DNA of 7,039 nucleotides, taken from NCBI GenBank assembly GCA_002433335.1, contig DJHY01000003.1:1-7039 (forward strand). Direction: 5' to 3'. Positions 1 through 5,827 of this stretch are shown piece after piece (the stretch's first letter is position 1; each line of letters starts with the position of its first letter). This stretch comes from Rhodospirillaceae bacterium UBA6608 (lineage in GTDB: Bacteria > Pseudomonadota > Alphaproteobacteria > Rhodospirillales_A > Casp-alpha2). Both the position numbers and the translations under genes were made by a program. The notes beneath the pieces are model-generated. The model was not told the origin of the DNA and made no database searches. It worked only from the letters and a program-made list of their open reading frames with translations.

Positions 1-22
1 TTGGCCTTCGGGCCGGGGCCTT
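1..22 (+). terminator. Partial GC-rich hairpin with UUCG loop at left edge
   Basis: GGCC at 3-6 and GGCC at 11-14 pair around a TTCG loop (7-10), giving the very stable C(UUCG)G tetraloop. The right arm continues as GGGGCCTT to about position 22, so the matching left arm probably lies partly off the window. The two bases before the inner stem could form wobble pairs with the right arm. A T-rich tail is weak (TTATGTATC). The likely role is an intrinsic terminator for a gene ending left of the window, insulating tarD. This is inferred from half a structure. Confidence 0.4.
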
Positions 23-62
23 ATGTATCACTCTTAGCAATATTCCCCGAACAGCTTTAGCC

Positions 63-80
63 GAAGAGATTTCCCCAATG
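63..80 (+). promoter_or_regulatory. Weak ribosome binding site and start of the tarD-like gene
   Basis: GAAGAG at 63-68 sits 9 nt before the ATG at 78-80 and is a fair but imperfect Shine-Dalgarno. The start is also supported by protein homology: the reading begins two residues inside the remembered Bradyrhizobium TarD N-terminus, and conserved residues begin at once (IIDIREVTKPISSPIRNAY). No clear -35/-10 pair was found in the 55 nt upstream. Confidence 0.45.
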
Positions 81-1241
81 CGCATCATCGACATCCGCGA
101 AGTCACTAAGCCGATCTCGTCGCCGATCCGGAACGCCTATATCGATTTCTCCAAAATGACGTCCAGTCTGGTCGCCGTCGTCACAGACCAGGTGCGAGAC
201 GGAAAACCCGTCATCGGCTATGGCTTCAATTCCAATGGCCGCTACGGCCAGGGCGGCCTGATCCGCGAGCGGTTCAAGGATCGCATCCTCGAAGCCGATG
301 CCGACAGCTTGCTCAACGATGTCGGCGACAACCTGGACCCGCACAAGATCTGGGCCGCGATGATGACCAACGAAAAGCCGGGCGGGCACGGCGACCGGTC
401 GGTCGCCGTCGGCACCATCGACATGGCGGTCTGGGACGCGGTTGCCAAGATCGCCGAGAAACCCCTGTTCCGCCTGTTGGCCGAGCAAAAGGGTATCGAA
501 GCCAACCCCAAGGTCTTCGTCTATGCGGCGGGTGGCTACTACTACCCCGGCAAGGACAATTCCGCTCTTTGCGCCGAAATGCGGACCTATCTGGATCGTG
601 GCTACAACGTCGTCAAAATGAAGATCGGCGGCGAGAGCATCGCCGACGACCGGAAACGTATCGAGGCCGTGCTGAAGGAAATCGACGGCGAGGCGCAGCT
701 GGCGGTCGATGCCAACGGTCGGTTCGACCTGGAAACCGCCATCGGCTACGCCAAGATGCTGCGCGACTACCCCCTGTTCTGGTACGAGGAAGCGGGCGAC
801 CCGCTGGACTACCATCTGCAGGCGGCCCTGGCCGAGTTCTATCCCGGCCCGATGGCCACGGGCGAAAACCTATTCTCGCACCAAGACGCCCGCAATCTGC
901 TGCGCTATGGCGGCATGCGACCCGACCGCGACTGGCTGCAGTTCGATTGCGCCCTATCCTATGGGCTGGTCGAATACATGCGCACGCTCGAAGTCGTGGA
1001 ACAGGCCGGCTGGTCGCCGTCGCGCTGTATCCCTCATGGCGGGCACCAGATGTCGCTGAACATCGCGGCGGGCCTGGGCCTGGGCGGCAACGAGAGCTAC
1101 CCGGACGTGTTCCAGCCTTATGGCGGGTTCCCCGACACGGTAAAGGTTGCGGACGGCTACCTCACCATGCCGGACCTGCCGGGTATCGGCTTCGAAGGGA
1201 AATCGGATCTTTACGCGGAAATGCAGGCCCTGGCAGACTAA
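78..1241 (+). CDS. tarD: D(-)-tartrate dehydratase, enolase superfamily
   Basis: This 387-residue enzyme should dehydrate D(-)-tartrate to oxaloacetate (EC 4.2.1.81) in the cytoplasm, with Mg2+. It has the enolase-superfamily layout: an N-terminal capping domain (about 1-125) followed by a barrel. Visible catalytic features are the KxK pair K180/K182 (KMKIGG), metal ligands D211 (VDANGRF), E237 (WYEEAGD) and E263 (ATGENLF), and the general-base pair D290 and H320 (CIPHGGHQ). Each is offset by exactly two residues from the positions I remember for Bradyrhizobium TarD (K184, D213, E239, E265, H322). Length (387 against 389) and near-identity along the whole chain make this call stronger than a generic mandelate racemase family label. 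The next gene starts 4 nt after the stop, so they are probably co-transcribed. No tartrate transporter or regulator is visible in the window. Confidence 0.93.
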   Translation: MRIIDIREVTKPISSPIRNAYIDFSKMTSSLVAVVTDQVRDGKPVIGYGFNSNGRYGQGGLIRERFKDRILEADADSLLNDVGDNLDPHKIWAAMMTNEKPGGHGDRSVAVGTIDMAVWDAVAKIAEKPLFRLLAEQKGIEANPKVFVYAAGGYYYPGKDNSALCAEMRTYLDRGYNVVKMKIGGESIADDRKRIEAVLKEIDGEAQLAVDANGRFDLETAIGYAKMLRDYPLFWYEEAGDPLDYHLQAALAEFYPGPMATGENLFSHQDARNLLRYGGMRPDRDWLQFDCALSYGLVEYMRTLEVVEQAGWSPSRCIPHGGHQMSLNIAAGLGLGGNESYPDVFQPYGGFPDTVKVADGYLTMPDLPGIGFEGKSDLYAEMQALAD

Positions 1242-1245
1242 GGCC

Positions 1246-2121
1246 ATGACCGCCGCCTATCAGCACCCAGAAGCCCTGGTCTCCACCGACTGGTTGGAAG
1301 CCAACCTGAGCAACCCAAACCTTCGGGTTTTCGATTGCTCGTTCTACCTGCATCATCAAACGGGGGGCGGCGAGCCGTTCCGCGTCGAGAGCGGACGGGC
1401 CGACTATGACGCCGCGCATATTCCCGGCGCGGGCTTCCTGGACCTACAGGCCGATTTTTCGGACCCGACGGCGCCCTACCGCTTCACCCTGCCCAGCCCC
1501 GAAACCACGGGCCAGGCCTTCGCCCGCCACGGCATCGGCGACGACAGCCGGGTGATCCTCTATAGCCGGGCGAACATGCAGCGGGCGACACGGTTCTGGT
1601 GGATGCTGCGCTGGCTGGGTTTCGACAATGCGGCCGTGCTGAACGGCGGCATCGATAAGTGGGAGGCCGAAGGCCGCGCCACCACGACCGCCCCTTGCGA
1701 CTATGCTCCAGGTAGCCTGACGGTCCGACCCCGACCGGAATTGTTCGTCGGCAAGGACGGCGTTCTGGTCGCGATCGGCGACCCCGGGACCTGCACCATC
1801 AATGCCCTGGGCCCGAAACTGCATAGCGGCGAAGATGCCAGCTATGGCCGCGCGGGACGCATCCCCGGCAGCACCAACATTCCGGCGGCATCACTGCTGA
1901 ATTCGGATTTGACCTTTCTGCCCGCCGAAACCGCAGCGCAGATGTTCGAAGGAATTGGCGCAACGCCGAACCAAAAGGTCATCACCTATTGCGGCGGCGG
2001 CATCGCCGCGACCCTGGATGCCTTCATCCTGTACCAATTGGGGTACGAAGACATCGCGGTCTACGACAATTCCATGAGCGAATGGGTCGCCGACCCGGCC
2101 CTGCCCATGGAAACGGGCTGA
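1246..2121 (+). CDS. Two-domain rhodanese-type sulfurtransferase
   Basis: A 291-residue tandem rhodanese protein of the thiosulfate / 3-mercaptopyruvate sulfurtransferase class, expected to move sulfane sulfur through a cysteine persulfide in the cytoplasm. The N-terminal domain (about 8-145) keeps the fold signatures HIPGA (58-62) and LNGGIDKWEAEGR (132-144) but has a serine in YSRAN (106-110) where an active cysteine would be, as is usual for the structural first domain. The C-terminal domain (about 160-291) carries YGRAGRIPGSTNIPA (200-214) and the likely catalytic C249 in CGGGIAAT. That loop is not the classical CRxGVT of thiosulfate enzymes nor the CGSGVTA of mercaptopyruvate enzymes, so the donor is uncertain. 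The usual aspartate-arginine pair near the start of the domain reads INAL (185-188). I chose ATG 1246 because the reading frame upstream of it lies inside tarD. The 4-nt spacing suggests an operon or translational coupling with the dehydratase. Confidence 0.88.
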   Translation: MTAAYQHPEALVSTDWLEANLSNPNLRVFDCSFYLHHQTGGGEPFRVESGRADYDAAHIPGAGFLDLQADFSDPTAPYRFTLPSPETTGQAFARHGIGDDSRVILYSRANMQRATRFWWMLRWLGFDNAAVLNGGIDKWEAEGRATTTAPCDYAPGSLTVRPRPELFVGKDGVLVAIGDPGTCTINALGPKLHSGEDASYGRAGRIPGSTNIPAASLLNSDLTFLPAETAAQMFEGIGATPNQKVITYCGGGIAATLDAFILYQLGYEDIAVYDNSMSEWVADPALPMETG

Positions 2122-2134
2122 ATGAAATCGCCAA

Positions 2135-2689
2135 TCAGTGCGGTGCGACGAACACCGGGAATCCCAGCCAATAGTGGATGCCCGCGATGATCGCATAAAG
2201 CACCAGGGCGATCCCCGCCATCATGGCGTCCTTGGCGTAAGTTCCCCGCTCAGGCCGGGCCCAGGGGCCTTCAGCTCGGCTTATTACGACCATCTCGACC
2301 AACGCCCACAGGCCGATGCCACCGAACAGCACGACCGCCGCCGTGTCGCCGTTGACCAACAAGTGGGCGATGGTCCAGAGCAACACGCCGGTCAGCATGG
2401 GATGGCGGATTTTGGTCCGCACCACGCCCCGCACCCGCCCGATATCCATCAGGAACAGGGCGATCAGCATCAGCGTGTTGTTGGCGTGCCACGCCCAACC
2501 CGGTAAGGCATAAAGGTATTCCGTTTCCGCCGCTTGGTAGCCGAAGATCATCAGCATCAAACTGCCTAGGATCGCCAGGGCGACCAAAGCCCGCCCCGCC
2601 TTGCCCAGCGCTTCGCGTTGGCGCGGCAGGATCCGTTTGAACAGATGGGCGGCGCTCCACAGCAGGAGGCCGGAAATCAACATCGTCAC
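2135..2689 (-). CDS. NnrU family integral membrane protein
   Basis: A 184-residue hydrophobic protein with about six predicted membrane segments (roughly 2-18, 33-52, 68-84, 98-113, 116-136, 157-178). The signature IRHPMLTGVLLWTIAHLLVNGD (residues 94-115, shown as its parts IRHP and AHLLVNGD) is typical of the NnrU family, whose founder is linked to nitric oxide and nitrite metabolism; plant zeta-carotene isomerase is a distant haem-binding relative. Histidines H15, H68, H96 and H109 lie in or near membrane segments and are candidates for ligand binding. The start is GTG at 2689: GAAGGGG lies 7 nt upstream of it, whereas the ATG two codons in would be 13 nt away. The gene follows the TPR gene by 22 nt on the same strand, so they are probably one transcript. 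No denitrification gene is visible here, so a role in nitrogen oxide metabolism is not supported by context. Confidence 0.85.
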   Translation of the reverse strand: MTMLISGLLLWSAAHLFKRILPRQREALGKAGRALVALAILGSLMLMIFGYQAAETEYLYALPGWAWHANNTLMLIALFLMDIGRVRGVVRTKIRHPMLTGVLLWTIAHLLVNGDTAAVVLFGGIGLWALVEMVVISRAEGPWARPERGTYAKDAMMAGIALVLYAIIAGIHYWLGFPVFVAPH

Positions 2690-2711
2690 GGCGTCACCCC
2701 TTCAGATTTGC

Positions 2712-4031
2712 TCAGGCCACTTCGGCCAAGGTCTTTTCGGTCCAGTGATCGCCCGGCATGGCGGCCTGGCGCTCGGCCAACAAAGCACGGGTCAAGGTCC
2801 GATTGCCGGACTTCTTGGCAGCGTCGATCAACACGAGATCGAACAAATCCCGCTGCGCATTGCTGCCGCCCATCTGCCACATCTCGTAGCGGATCGGGAT
2901 CATCGTTTCGGTCGTCACATCGTAGCGGCCCTGTCGATAGGCGATCAGGGCATCCATCAACGGCACGCCAAGGGCCTTCATGATCGGCAGGTTGCTTTCG
3001 TCTTCCGGCCCTTCGTAGGCCGCGGCGAACTCCCGCATCTCCTCGACCTTCGCATCGCCGGCAGCGGCCAGCGCCAAGGCGAAGTGCAGATCGACGAAGG
3101 TCAACAAGTGTTCCTCGGTCCGCTCGCGCACCTTGGCCGCGATGGGGGCCCAGCGGTCGCCCGCGTCGACGCCCAGAATTTCAAGACGCTGCAACAGCGA
3201 GGCCGCGTTGCAGATATCGAGGTATTCATCGCTGTCCGAGGCCGCGACCCGGGCGTCGTATTGCGCCAGGGCGTCGTCCATCCGCCCCTGATCCAGCATC
3301 ATCAGGGCTTCGTGCCACCAGATATGATTTTGGAAGTTGTTGGCCTGGGTCCAATGGGGGCGCAGGCGCTCGATCCAGGCCAGCCCTTCTTCCTGCCGGT
3401 CCTGCATTTCCATGACGTGGGCGTAGGCATGGGTCGCCCAGGGGTCGTTGGGCTCCAGTTCGATGGCCATTTCCGCCGCCGCCTGAGCCGGGCCGAAATT
3501 CCCCGCTTCCTCGAAACCGAATGCCTGCATCCCCTTCAGATAGGAAAACCCCGGCACACTCTTGTTCCAGGCGGGCATGATCCGGTTCACGGAATCCCGC
3601 AGATGCCGCCCGTCACCCGCATAGAAATGCGCGAAATGGGCCAGCCGCGCCGCCAGGATGTCATGCGGATGATCGAGCAGGATTTCCTCCCAGATCATGG
3701 CCGCCCCTTCCATGTTGCGCGCCGTCCATAAGCCGGCCGCGCGGGCATGAGCCTGTTCGCGCGGCGTGGTGTTGGCGGCCAGTTCACCGGCCTTCGCCGC
3801 CGCCTGCTGCGCCTTCGGCATCAGTCCGCCCATGGCCATCAGCATCATGAAATAGGCTTTCAGACAATGCGCCATCGCCATGTCGGGGTCGGCGGCGAAG
3901 GTCGCCTTGAGCCGCTCGCCCGTATCCGGCGCCATCGAAAGATAGCCATCGATCACATGATCGAAAGCGGTGGCGGCTTCGGCGCTTGCCGCCGTCAGGT
4001 CCAGGTCGCGTTTGTCTTTGAAAATCGGCAT
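2712..4031 (-). CDS. Tetratricopeptide repeat protein, TTC38 family
   Basis: A 439-residue, mostly helical, probably cytoplasmic protein. It matches the TTC38-like family (the human member is of similar length), which has no established biochemical activity. Family hallmarks seen are HAYAHVMEMQ (201-210), the aromatic-histidine motif HIWWHEAL (236-243), the repeat helix DDALAQYDARV (252-262) and the C-terminal GGSNAQRDLF (388-397). Degenerate TPR-like helix pairs occur at about 45-120, 160-225 and 230-280. No signal peptide or membrane segment is visible. The start ATG at 4029-4031 opens a sensible protein, but the transcript just before it is C-rich with no Shine-Dalgarno, so initiation may be leaderless or the start slightly different; the next methionine, M33, would lose family sequence. 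It lies upstream of the NnrU-family gene in an apparent operon. The role is likely a protein interaction scaffold, which is inference from the fold. Confidence 0.82.
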   Translation of the reverse strand: MPIFKDKRDLDLTAASAEAATAFDHVIDGYLSMAPDTGERLKATFAADPDMAMAHCLKAYFMMLMAMGGLMPKAQQAAAKAGELAANTTPREQAHARAAGLWTARNMEGAAMIWEEILLDHPHDILAARLAHFAHFYAGDGRHLRDSVNRIMPAWNKSVPGFSYLKGMQAFGFEEAGNFGPAQAAAEMAIELEPNDPWATHAYAHVMEMQDRQEEGLAWIERLRPHWTQANNFQNHIWWHEALMMLDQGRMDDALAQYDARVAASDSDEYLDICNAASLLQRLEILGVDAGDRWAPIAAKVRERTEEHLLTFVDLHFALALAAAGDAKVEEMREFAAAYEGPEDESNLPIMKALGVPLMDALIAYRQGRYDVTTETMIPIRYEMWQMGGSNAQRDLFDLVLIDAAKKSGNRTLTRALLAERQAAMPGDHWTEKTLAEVA

Positions 4032-4164
4032 GGGGGGATGTCCGTGGATGTTTCTTCGGTTGGTTCGTATCGTCGTTTATGCGATCAGGCTACACTATCC
4101 GTGTTACAGGTGCGACTTCCTGTCTACGCCCTCCTGCCCTCATCCTTACCGGAGCCTTCCAGCC
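4032..4164. promoter_or_regulatory. Divergent intergenic region between TPR and rhodanese genes
   Basis: This 133-nt gap must hold promoters for both the leftward TPR-NnrU unit and the rightward rhodanese gene, because their starts point away from each other. A possible rightward -10 is TACACT at 4091-4096, but no good -35 lies 16-18 nt before it. No convincing leftward promoter or operator palindrome was seen. The ribosome binding site of the rhodanese is GGAG at 4151-4154, 10 nt before the ATG at 4165. The promoter placement is tentative. Confidence 0.35.
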
Positions 4165-4488
4165 ATGAAACAGATGATCGAGACCGACGCCCGCGAAGTG
4201 AAGCAATGGATGGATGCAGGGGACGCCGTGATCATCGACGTGCGCGAAGCCGAGGAACTGCGCCAGGCCCGCGTGCCGGGCGCGCTGCACAACCCCATGT
4301 CCGCGTTCGACCCTGACATGGTGGCGGGGCTGGAAGGCAAGAAACTGGTCTTCATGTGCGCCATGGGCATGCGCTCCATGCAGGTCGGCACCTACCTGCT
4401 GCAAAACGACATGATCGACGAGGCCTATAACCTAGCCGGCGGCATTCAGGGCTGGATGATGTCGGGATATCCGGTTGAACAGGGATAA
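4165..4488 (+). CDS. Single-domain rhodanese-like protein
   Basis: A 107-residue stand-alone rhodanese domain, probably a cytoplasmic sulfur carrier or transferase; there is no signal peptide. The order of motifs is classical: IIDVREAEEL (23-32) with D25 and R27, the VPGALHNP turn (37-44), VFMCAMGMRS (62-71) with the candidate catalytic C65 in a six-residue CxxGxR loop, and AGGIQGWMMSGYPVE (91-105) at the end. This loop type resembles the many small CxxGxRS rhodaneses of bacteria; the true sulfur donor cannot be told from sequence. The frame is open further upstream, but ATG 4165 is chosen because GGAG lies 10 nt before it and the upstream translation has no rhodanese character and would overlap the divergent TPR gene. 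It is unusually methionine-rich (11 of 107 residues). It is the second rhodanese in the window, unrelated in length to the first. Confidence 0.88.
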   Translation: MKQMIETDAREVKQWMDAGDAVIIDVREAEELRQARVPGALHNPMSAFDPDMVAGLEGKKLVFMCAMGMRSMQVGTYLLQNDMIDEAYNLAGGIQGWMMSGYPVEQG

Positions 4489-4643
4489 CCCTATTCTTTG
4501 TTCACATACATTAGCGTCTTTGTATACCTAACCCTCAAATTAGACGGCATCTGACGCGAAAATTTGCCCTTTTTATCTGCATTTTATATTATTTTATACT
4601 AATATGAGGAGTGAAAACTGACATTAAAATAGAGGCCAATGCG
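4489..4643. other. AT-rich leader of the orphan gene, possible promoter
   Basis: The 122 nt from 4489 to 4610 count to about 34% GC by hand, far below the surrounding genes. Candidate -10 hexamers are TATATT (4585-4590) and TATACT (4595-4600); TTGCCC at 4564-4569 could be a -35 for the first with a short 15-nt spacer. AGAGG at 4631-4635 is a good ribosome binding site 8 nt before the ATG at 4644. Loose inverted bits (GCGTC near 4514 and GACGC near 4553) are too far apart to call a terminator for the rhodanese gene. Confidence 0.3.
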
Positions 4644-5027
4644 ATGATATGGAAATTTCTTATAGCCGCTACCGTCGCAGTGATTGGCGTGATCGGTGGC
4701 GTATGGATCGAAAATCTACGAACGCAATGTAGAGCCTCGGCCCCTACTCCGTTTGTTTCCGGGACTGTAGGTAACCCTGCTGAAATCGTAAATACGACAT
4801 CTGCCTGTAAGTATAGTGTTTGTGCGATTGGATCGAATGCCCCGACGATTGACGGGTCACCCAATTTACAAATTCAGTACAGTCGGGAGGGTGGCGACAA
4901 GGGCCCTTCCACCCAAACCACAGCCTTATACGGCAGTTGTGTGGTTATTGAAGCATCGGCCATCAAAGTTTCAACAGATTCCCCATCCGGTCGCGTGGCG
5001 GTCACAGGAACCTTCTCTGTTCAATAA
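4644..5027 (+). CDS. Small exported or membrane-anchored protein, unrecognised
   Basis: I do not recognise this 127-residue protein. It opens with a short charged start and a hydrophobic stretch (about residues 4-21, FLIAATVAVIGVIGGVW) followed by ENLRTQCR, which reads as a signal anchor with no obvious AxA cleavage site and no lipobox in place. The rest (about 35-127) is rich in Ser, Thr, Val and Gly, suggesting a beta-rich extracytoplasmic domain. Four cysteines (29, 55, 60, 99) could form two disulfides in the periplasm. The start is ATG 4644, supported by AGAGG at 8 nt; an in-frame GTG at 4611 would add 11 residues, but its nearest purine-rich site touches the start codon. The gene counts to about 50% GC, against mid-60s for a tarD sample, and it stands alone between a rhodanese gene and the convergent tlyA, consistent with recent acquisition. 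Coding status is likely but not proved by homology. Confidence 0.6.
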   Translation: MIWKFLIAATVAVIGVIGGVWIENLRTQCRASAPTPFVSGTVGNPAEIVNTTSACKYSVCAIGSNAPTIDGSPNLQIQYSREGGDKGPSTQTTALYGSCVVIEASAIKVSTDSPSGRVAVTGTFSVQ

Positions 5028-5051
5028 TCCAATAATCCTCGCTCTTTCCGA

Positions 5052-5804
5052 TTACGCTTCCGGGCGTTCCGCCCCGATCAGGAATTCGATGTTGCCTTCC
5101 GGGCCCTTGATCGGGCTTTCGGTGAGGCCGAGCACGCGCCAGCCGCAGTCGTTGGCGATGAAGTCGCGCATTTCCTCGCAAACCGCTTGATGGACCGCCG
5201 GGTCGCGGACCACGCCGCCCTTGCCCACATGTTCCGGCCCGGCCTGGAACTGCGGCTTGATCAGCGCGATCAGTTTCGCCCCCGGCTTGGCCAGGGCCAT
5301 GGCGGGCGGCAGAACCTTTTCCAAGCCGATAAAGCTGACATCGCTGACGATCAGGTCGATGGCGTCCGGCACCTGTTCTGCCGTCAGGTGACGGGCGTTG
5401 GTTTTTTCCAGCACGACGACCCGCTCATCGGTCCGCAACTTCCAATCCAACTGCCCATGGCCGACATCGACGGCAAAGACCTTGGCGGCGCCGTTGGTCA
5501 GCAAGACATCGGTGAAGCCGCCGGTGGAGGCCCCCAGGTCGAGACAGGTAAAGCCCGTCGGGTCGACCGCGAAATGGTCTAGCCCCTTGGCTAGTTTCAT
5601 CCCGCCGCGCGACACCCAAGGATGCTCGCGGCCTTTGACGGAAACCTCCGTGTCCGCGGCAAGTTGCTGGCCCGGCTTATCGAAACGGCGGTCCGCGCCA
5701 TGAACCAGCCCAGCCATGATCAGAGCCTGCGCCTTGGCGCGGCTGTCGGCCAAGCCACGTTCGACCAAGAGCTGGTCGAGCCGGATTTTCGGTTGTTTCG
5801 CCAT
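5052..5804 (-). CDS. tlyA: TlyA family rRNA (cytidine-2'-O)-methyltransferase
   Basis: A 250-residue enzyme that should transfer a methyl group from S-adenosylmethionine to the 2'-hydroxyl of ribosomal RNA cytidines. An S4 RNA-binding domain covers about 6-65 (RLDQLLVERGLADSRAKAQ, with GLVHG). An FtsJ-like methyltransferase domain follows, with motif I CLDLGASTGGFT (87-98). The KDKE catalytic tetrad is visible: K70 (SRGGMKL), D155 (SDVSF), K183 (LIKPQF) and E240 (GNIEF), within one or two residues of the positions remembered for the Mycobacterium tuberculosis enzyme. These proteins are often annotated as haemolysins, but the sequence supports an RNA methyltransferase. In mycobacteria loss of this enzyme causes capreomycin resistance; whether that holds here is unknown. 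It lies 23 nt downstream of dxs on the same strand, a common arrangement in Alphaproteobacteria, and is probably co-transcribed with it. Confidence 0.93.
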   Translation of the reverse strand: MAKQPKIRLDQLLVERGLADSRAKAQALIMAGLVHGADRRFDKPGQQLAADTEVSVKGREHPWVSRGGMKLAKGLDHFAVDPTGFTCLDLGASTGGFTDVLLTNGAAKVFAVDVGHGQLDWKLRTDERVVVLEKTNARHLTAEQVPDAIDLIVSDVSFIGLEKVLPPAMALAKPGAKLIALIKPQFQAGPEHVGKGGVVRDPAVHQAVCEEMRDFIANDCGWRVLGLTESPIKGPEGNIEFLIGAERPEA

Positions 5805-5820
5805 GGCGCCCCCGGGCGCC
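5805..5820 (-). promoter_or_regulatory. GC hairpin over the tlyA ribosome binding site
   Basis: The 23-nt gap between dxs and tlyA contains a perfect GGCGCC / GGCGCC pairing (5805-5810 with 5815-5820) around a four-base loop. The G-run that would serve as the tlyA Shine-Dalgarno is inside the structure and the right arm abuts the start codon. This suggests that tlyA is translated mainly when ribosomes finishing dxs open the hairpin. The structure is seen directly; the coupling is inference. Confidence 0.45.
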
Positions 5821-5827
5821 CGACCGG

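Noticed and set aside
57..815. A 252-codon open frame on the minus strand across tarD
   Set aside because: It is fully antisense to a strongly supported enzyme gene. Its protein has no recognisable motif and such frames are common in high-GC DNA.
569..1249. A 226-codon plus-strand frame inside tarD
   Set aside because: Arginine-rich out-of-frame translation of tarD, with no family features.
2122..2175. Short ATG frame directly after the sulfurtransferase stop (TGAATG)
   Set aside because: It gives only 17 residues, runs into the NnrU-family gene on the other strand, and has no sign of coding.
2601..3731. A 376-codon plus-strand open frame opposite the TPR gene
   Set aside because: It is a shadow of the minus-strand codon pattern: rich in Arg, Gly, His and Gln with no fold, while the minus strand shows clear TTC38 family motifs.
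4514..4557. Possible terminator stem after the small rhodanese gene (GCGTC with GACGC)
   Set aside because: Five pairs separated by more than 30 nt with no well-placed T-run; chance pairing is as likely.
4165..5027. Rhodanese plus orphan protein as a two-gene toxin or defence system
   Set aside because: They are 155 nt apart with different base composition, and neither protein shows a nuclease, toxin or immunity motif.
5023..5038. Tandem AATAATCC repeat at the end of the orphan gene
   Set aside because: Only two 8-nt copies in AT-rich sequence; too short to call a target-site duplication or attachment site.
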